A stretch of 64,000 nt of DNA from Musa acuminata AAA Group (taxonomy: Eukaryota > Streptophyta > Magnoliopsida > Zingiberales > Musaceae). Of this stretch, positions 60,916 to 64,000 are shown piece after piece. The stretch lies in the NCBI RefSeq assembly GCF_036884655.1, contig NC_088356.1, positions 17,416,001-17,480,000 of the forward strand, given 5' to 3'. Position numbers and translations under genes: made by a program. Position 1 is the first letter of the stretch, and every line of letters starts with the position of its first letter. The notes beneath the pieces were generated by a model that did not search any database, had not been told where the DNA came from, and was given only the letters and a program-made list of their open reading frames with translations.

Positions 60916-61004
60916 TGGATATTGATGAGCTAAATGAATTGGAAGCAAGCCTATCTAGAACATCTATCCAGATACATGAGCCAGGCATAGAATCACAATC
61001 TTAA
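53075..61004 (+). CDS. CCCH zinc-finger protein, ZC3H15/DFRP1 family
   Basis: Eight exons join in frame to about 370 residues: 53075-53248, 53359-53443, 53559-53705, 54365-54453, 59122-59310, 59485-59615, 59697-59796, 60807-61004. The N terminus ([17 protein letters not shown]) is Lys-rich. The first finger is C-X7-C-X5-C-X3-H (Cys95, 103, 109, His113; CEFFKVGQC). The second is an expanded C-X17-C-X6-C-X3-H (Cys167, 185, 192, His196; [11 protein letters not shown]). A DFRP-type segment follows ([20 protein letters not shown], 236-255; GRELFLSD). A ten-residue Asp run (331-340) and an acidic tail end the protein. Relatives bind and stabilise the DRG-type GTPase and associate with translating ribosomes; that role is inferred here. 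Intron 5 has a GC donor. Confidence 0.93.
54454..59121 (+). other. Intron 4 of the CCCH gene (4.7 kb)
   Basis: The longest intron of the gene. I found no transposon coding similarity. AT-rich throughout with scattered T-runs; short open frames at 55023-55220 and 55628-55834 have no family resemblance. It could hold decayed repeats that I cannot recognise. Confidence 0.5.
60881..60912 (+). repeat. Coding (GAT)n microsatellite
   Basis: Ten consecutive gat codons make the Asp run of the CCCH protein. Length variation here would change the acidic tract without a frameshift. Confidence 0.9.
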
Positions 61005-62977
61005 GATGCTTGCAATTAGCTGCAGCTCGTAGCCAGATGTTTTCTGTGGCCCTGCATGCCAATTACCTATGATGGCAATTCTGCACAATGCATTTCAAGG
61101 CTTGAGTTTAAAATCAGTAGTGTGATAGCCATGAAGTGATAGAACTTGGTTCTGTTCTAATCAAGGTCCTACATTTGGCTGTATCTCATTAAATTCTTAT
61201 AGAGATTGCTTGCTGTGCCATAGAAGCAAGTTTTGATGCATATTTTTTCTGCTTCACAAGTTAAAAAGACACAGAGAATGATTATCACGGGGCTCTATAG
61301 CTAAACTGAAATTACTTTGTTGATATCATTTTATTTAATCTCGTTTGCAAGTTTATCATGTTTTTATAGTGATGACTCAGTGCTGATGCTGACACTGAAT
61401 ATTTAACTTCCAGGTTAGTTGAGTAATTACATCTTGATGCCTTGTTTGTTTGTTTTTTTTTTTCGAATGAGTTTGTTTCGTTTAGTGGTCTGAAATTTTG
61501 TTTATTTTTGGGTGAATTAGCATGTATTAGACATGATAATTGTAGTGTTATTTTTTATTGATGCCAGTGACGATACATGACTTGTATTGTTATGCTGCCT
61601 CTGGGGTTCTGTTTTCATACTCGTATGGGTATTGCTAAAACTGGTGGAACATGAGATAAGGAACTCTTATGCTTGTCATTTATTGGACATAACTATAGAA
61701 ATGATTAGCTTAGCTAGTTACTGTTGTGATAGCATTCATTAGAATACATCAAATCTGACTAAAGATGGCATGTCATCGAGATTACATTTCCATACCATTC
61801 ATCCCAAAATGCCTTACCCGTCACTTGTAAATACTACTAATCCAACACCCGGACCCGAAACTTGGCAACATCTTGCATGGTGACTTATGCATCTCTTATA
61901 TCTTATGTTTTATATAATGGAGGCTTGCGGTTGCCCGTTTATAATTTTACATCTAGCAGCTCTCATTTTCAAGTGTTATGTTAGCCACAAGCCAGTCACC
62001 TGCAGCGTACCTGCATTCAAGTATATTATACTTCCAAATACTTGTGCATATTACACTTTTGGAACTCGGACGGAGGTTTAAAAGAGAACTAATATTTTTA
62101 GAACCTAATAGTAGTCGAAGCAAAATTGTGATCTTTAGTCAACAGCAGCATTAGGCTTGGAAGAATGCTAAAACTAATTGACTCATTATTGGTCACAATT
62201 ATGTCAGAGGACTTGAATAAAAATTTAAAGATGGCCAAGTTATGATGAAATTAGGTCGAGGTTCTCAAATTGAGACGTGTGGGTTGGATTAAGGTCGATG
62301 ATGTCGTAATTTAACCACACATCACAACTGCATGAAACTTAAACTACATAATAGAATAATGAGTAGCTAAAACTACATGAAAGTGAAAATGGTTGTGTGT
62401 ATAAACAAACATATAAGAACTCGTGGGTATAAAATTGTATAAAAAAACAGAACAATCTGTCTCGCTCTTCTTATTCAATGCCTCTCATTTCCCTGTTCAA
62501 AAAGTTGGTGTCTTTTATTCTTTTGGACCCTCTTAGGTGATGAACCATCACCTAAGACTGCCACTCCGGTCTCCAGCAGGGACTCCTCCCATTGGTTGCT
62601 GTTCCCACCCGTTGAAGGGTGCGGTTCCGATCTCGACAAGGCGCTCCTTCAATTGGTCCTGAGCTCTGGGTCCCGTAAATGATAACGTCACGCGCCTTGC
62701 CCCCGTGGTCTCAAGACTTGGAGGTTGTTGTGCTGGGTATGCTTCGTAACTGAGCCAATTAGAGGGTGAGATTAGCGGAGCCTACGCAGGTTCTTCACCC
62801 ATAACCACAGGTGTAAACCTGAATCCTGTTCCTTGTGAGAGAACTGGTGAGTGTACCTTCTCCGTTTTTGTTGGGAGCGTAGCGACGACGCCACCGTTGC
62901 TTGACGCTTCCTGACGGCTCGCTCAATTTATGTGCTTCCGCAGCGTATGAAACACTTCACCGCGGCAGTGAACGCTG
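61005..62977. other. Intergenic region before the reductase gene
   Basis: 61005 to about 61350 is likely 3' UTR of the CCCH gene. 61350-62450 is AT-rich with nothing recognised. 62520-62870 is a sharp GC-richer island (cactccggtctccagcagggactcc, gcggttccgatctcgacaagg) that looks like a repeat or LTR fragment but was not identified. The last 100 bp (62880-62977) are probably the reductase leader. Confidence 0.45.
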
Positions 62978-63457
62978 ATGGCGTCTCTCAGGCTGACTCT
63001 GAGGTCCCTCGGCGTGTCGCATAGAAGCTGCCCGCGATTCCCTCTTTCGCGTATTACGTCGAACACCTTTCGAGGGTTCGCCACCAACCTTTCTCCGCCT
63101 TCCAAGGCCGTCGTCTACGAACAGCAAGGGCCCCCAGATCAGGTCACCAGGTCCATTCCCAGTCCCTTTAATCTTTTGCTACTTCTATGGATATTTCTGA
63201 TTCTGAATCAGATTCTTCCGCTGGCTGGTTTACCCTTCTCCTGGCCTAGTTACTTCAATTTCCTTATCTTCACTTTCAATAAGATTGGTTAAAGACGTTA
63301 TTGTTAGACATAGGCAACACCTGCTGGTTTTCAATGTCATAACGTTACTTGGTGTGTAGGGTAATTGATCTCCCGCCCGTGGAACTGAAAGCGAATGATG
63401 TGTGCGTCAAGATGCTTGCGGCTCCTATCAATCCTTCAGACATCAACAGGATAGAAG
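62978..63457 (+). CDS. Mitochondrial enoyl-[acyl-carrier-protein]/trans-2-enoyl-CoA reductase, 5' part
   Basis: Exon 1 (62978-63150) and exon 2 (63360-63457), joined by a GT-AG intron, encode about 90 residues before the window ends in the next intron. Residues 1 to about 38 are Arg/Ser-rich with no acid (MASLRLTLRSLGVSHRSC), a mitochondrial targeting peptide. Then come PPSKAVVYEQQGPPDQVTR and VIDLPPVELKANDVCVKMLA with APINPSDINRIEG, which is the N-terminal GroES-like start of the MECR family (zinc-less MDR reductases). MECR carries out the NADPH-dependent last step of mitochondrial type II fatty-acid synthesis. The catalytic Tyr and nucleotide-binding region lie beyond the window, so activity cannot be judged. 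The homologue is At3g45770-like from memory. Confidence 0.9.
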
Positions 63458-64000
63458 GTTTGGCGTTTTTATTGCTCATTTTCTTGAAAGTTCAATTTTT
63501 GGGTTAGGATGGAATGTAAAGCAATTTTGGTTCATTTTGCGCTTAGCTGCATTATCTCTAAGTAGAAGGAAACATGTACCAGGATTTGATGCTTGCTGTT
63601 TTACGTGCACATTTTCCCCTTGAATCTTGGTTTGGCATATTTTCTGAAATGGAGAAATGTCTGCTTTAGTATACAAGATATTTCGCTCATACATTTCTTT
63701 CTCTATGTAGTAGGATTTTGTCTCAACTCACAAGTGCAGTATTTTTTTTCAATAAATCATACGTTCTTCTTCCCTATTTATTTCCAAGAAAGAACTATAT
63801 CATTTGCAGTCTATAGCATCCCTGACCTTAGCCTCTGTTAATTGCAGTCTAGTCCTTCCATTGTATTAATCTCCAACGCACCCTCACAAGCTCACCTATA
63901 TTATGCCCCATATGCCTAGATGGCTCTTTTTTTCACATACAAATTGATATGACATAGCAAGCCTCATTGTTGTATTAAAAGGTAAAACTGCTTTTAATCA
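63458..64000 (+). other. Second intron of the reductase gene, truncated by the window
   Basis: Begins gtttgg after ...CAACAGGATAGAAG and runs to the window edge. No further exon similarity was seen up to 64000. Confidence 0.6.

Noticed and set aside
62923..63105. Minus-strand frame over the reductase start
   Set aside because: Overlaps the plus-strand targeting peptide and first conserved residues, which match a known family.

Overview
This is nuclear DNA from a flowering plant. Long introns with GT-AG (and one GC-AG) borders, nested LTR retrotransposons and plant-type protein families all show this. The repeat style (Sirevirus-type copia elements with GC-rich LTR repeats, AT microsatellite-rich TIR elements) and the protein sequences suggest a monocot. 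My best guess is banana or a relative (Musa/Ensete), but that is inference from memory and was not tested.

Layout. Positions 1-20563 are a pile of nested retrotransposons. From the left: a decayed Ty3/gypsy element (minus strand) running off the window with its 5' LTR at 2607-3000; a remnant of a copia RNase H end; a long LTR that is split by a nearly complete 9.2-kb Sirevirus-type copia element (4116-13362); a second, head-to-head LTR after a 120-bp AT microsatellite; fragments of further copia LTR and reverse transcriptase; and a 4.9-kb pol-less Sirevirus derivative (15682-20563). About 1.7 kb of apparently single-copy sequence follows, with two G-boxes, before the first gene.

Genes, all on the plus strand. 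(1) 22291-42290: a 15-exon malectin-like/LRR receptor kinase whose joined exons give an uninterrupted 922-residue frame, although intron 2 (8.9 kb) and intron 8 (4.8 kb) are packed with transposon debris. (2) 49729-51661: a three-exon, 598-residue NT-C2 (EEIG1/EHBP1-type) protein with a conserved-looking C-terminal region of unknown function. (3) 53075-61004: an eight-exon CCCH zinc-finger protein of the ZC3H15/DFRP1 family with one GC-AG intron. (4) 62978 onward: the first two exons of a mitochondrial enoyl-ACP/CoA reductase (MECR type), continuing beyond the window. Between genes 1 and 2 lie 7.4 kb of AT-rich sequence with a solo Sirevirus LTR and two kinds of degenerate tandem repeat.

The four genes share strand and order but no obvious pathway: a plasma-membrane signalling receptor, a C2-domain protein, a translation-associated GTPase partner and a mitochondrial fatty-acid synthesis enzyme. 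I found no CRISPR array, operon, tRNA or rRNA gene, and nothing I can defend as a wholly new biological system. The best leads are the possible Cys-His-Asp fold in the NT-C2 protein's C terminus, the TIR elements built from GC palindromes and AT runs, and the nested and inverted LTR structure.
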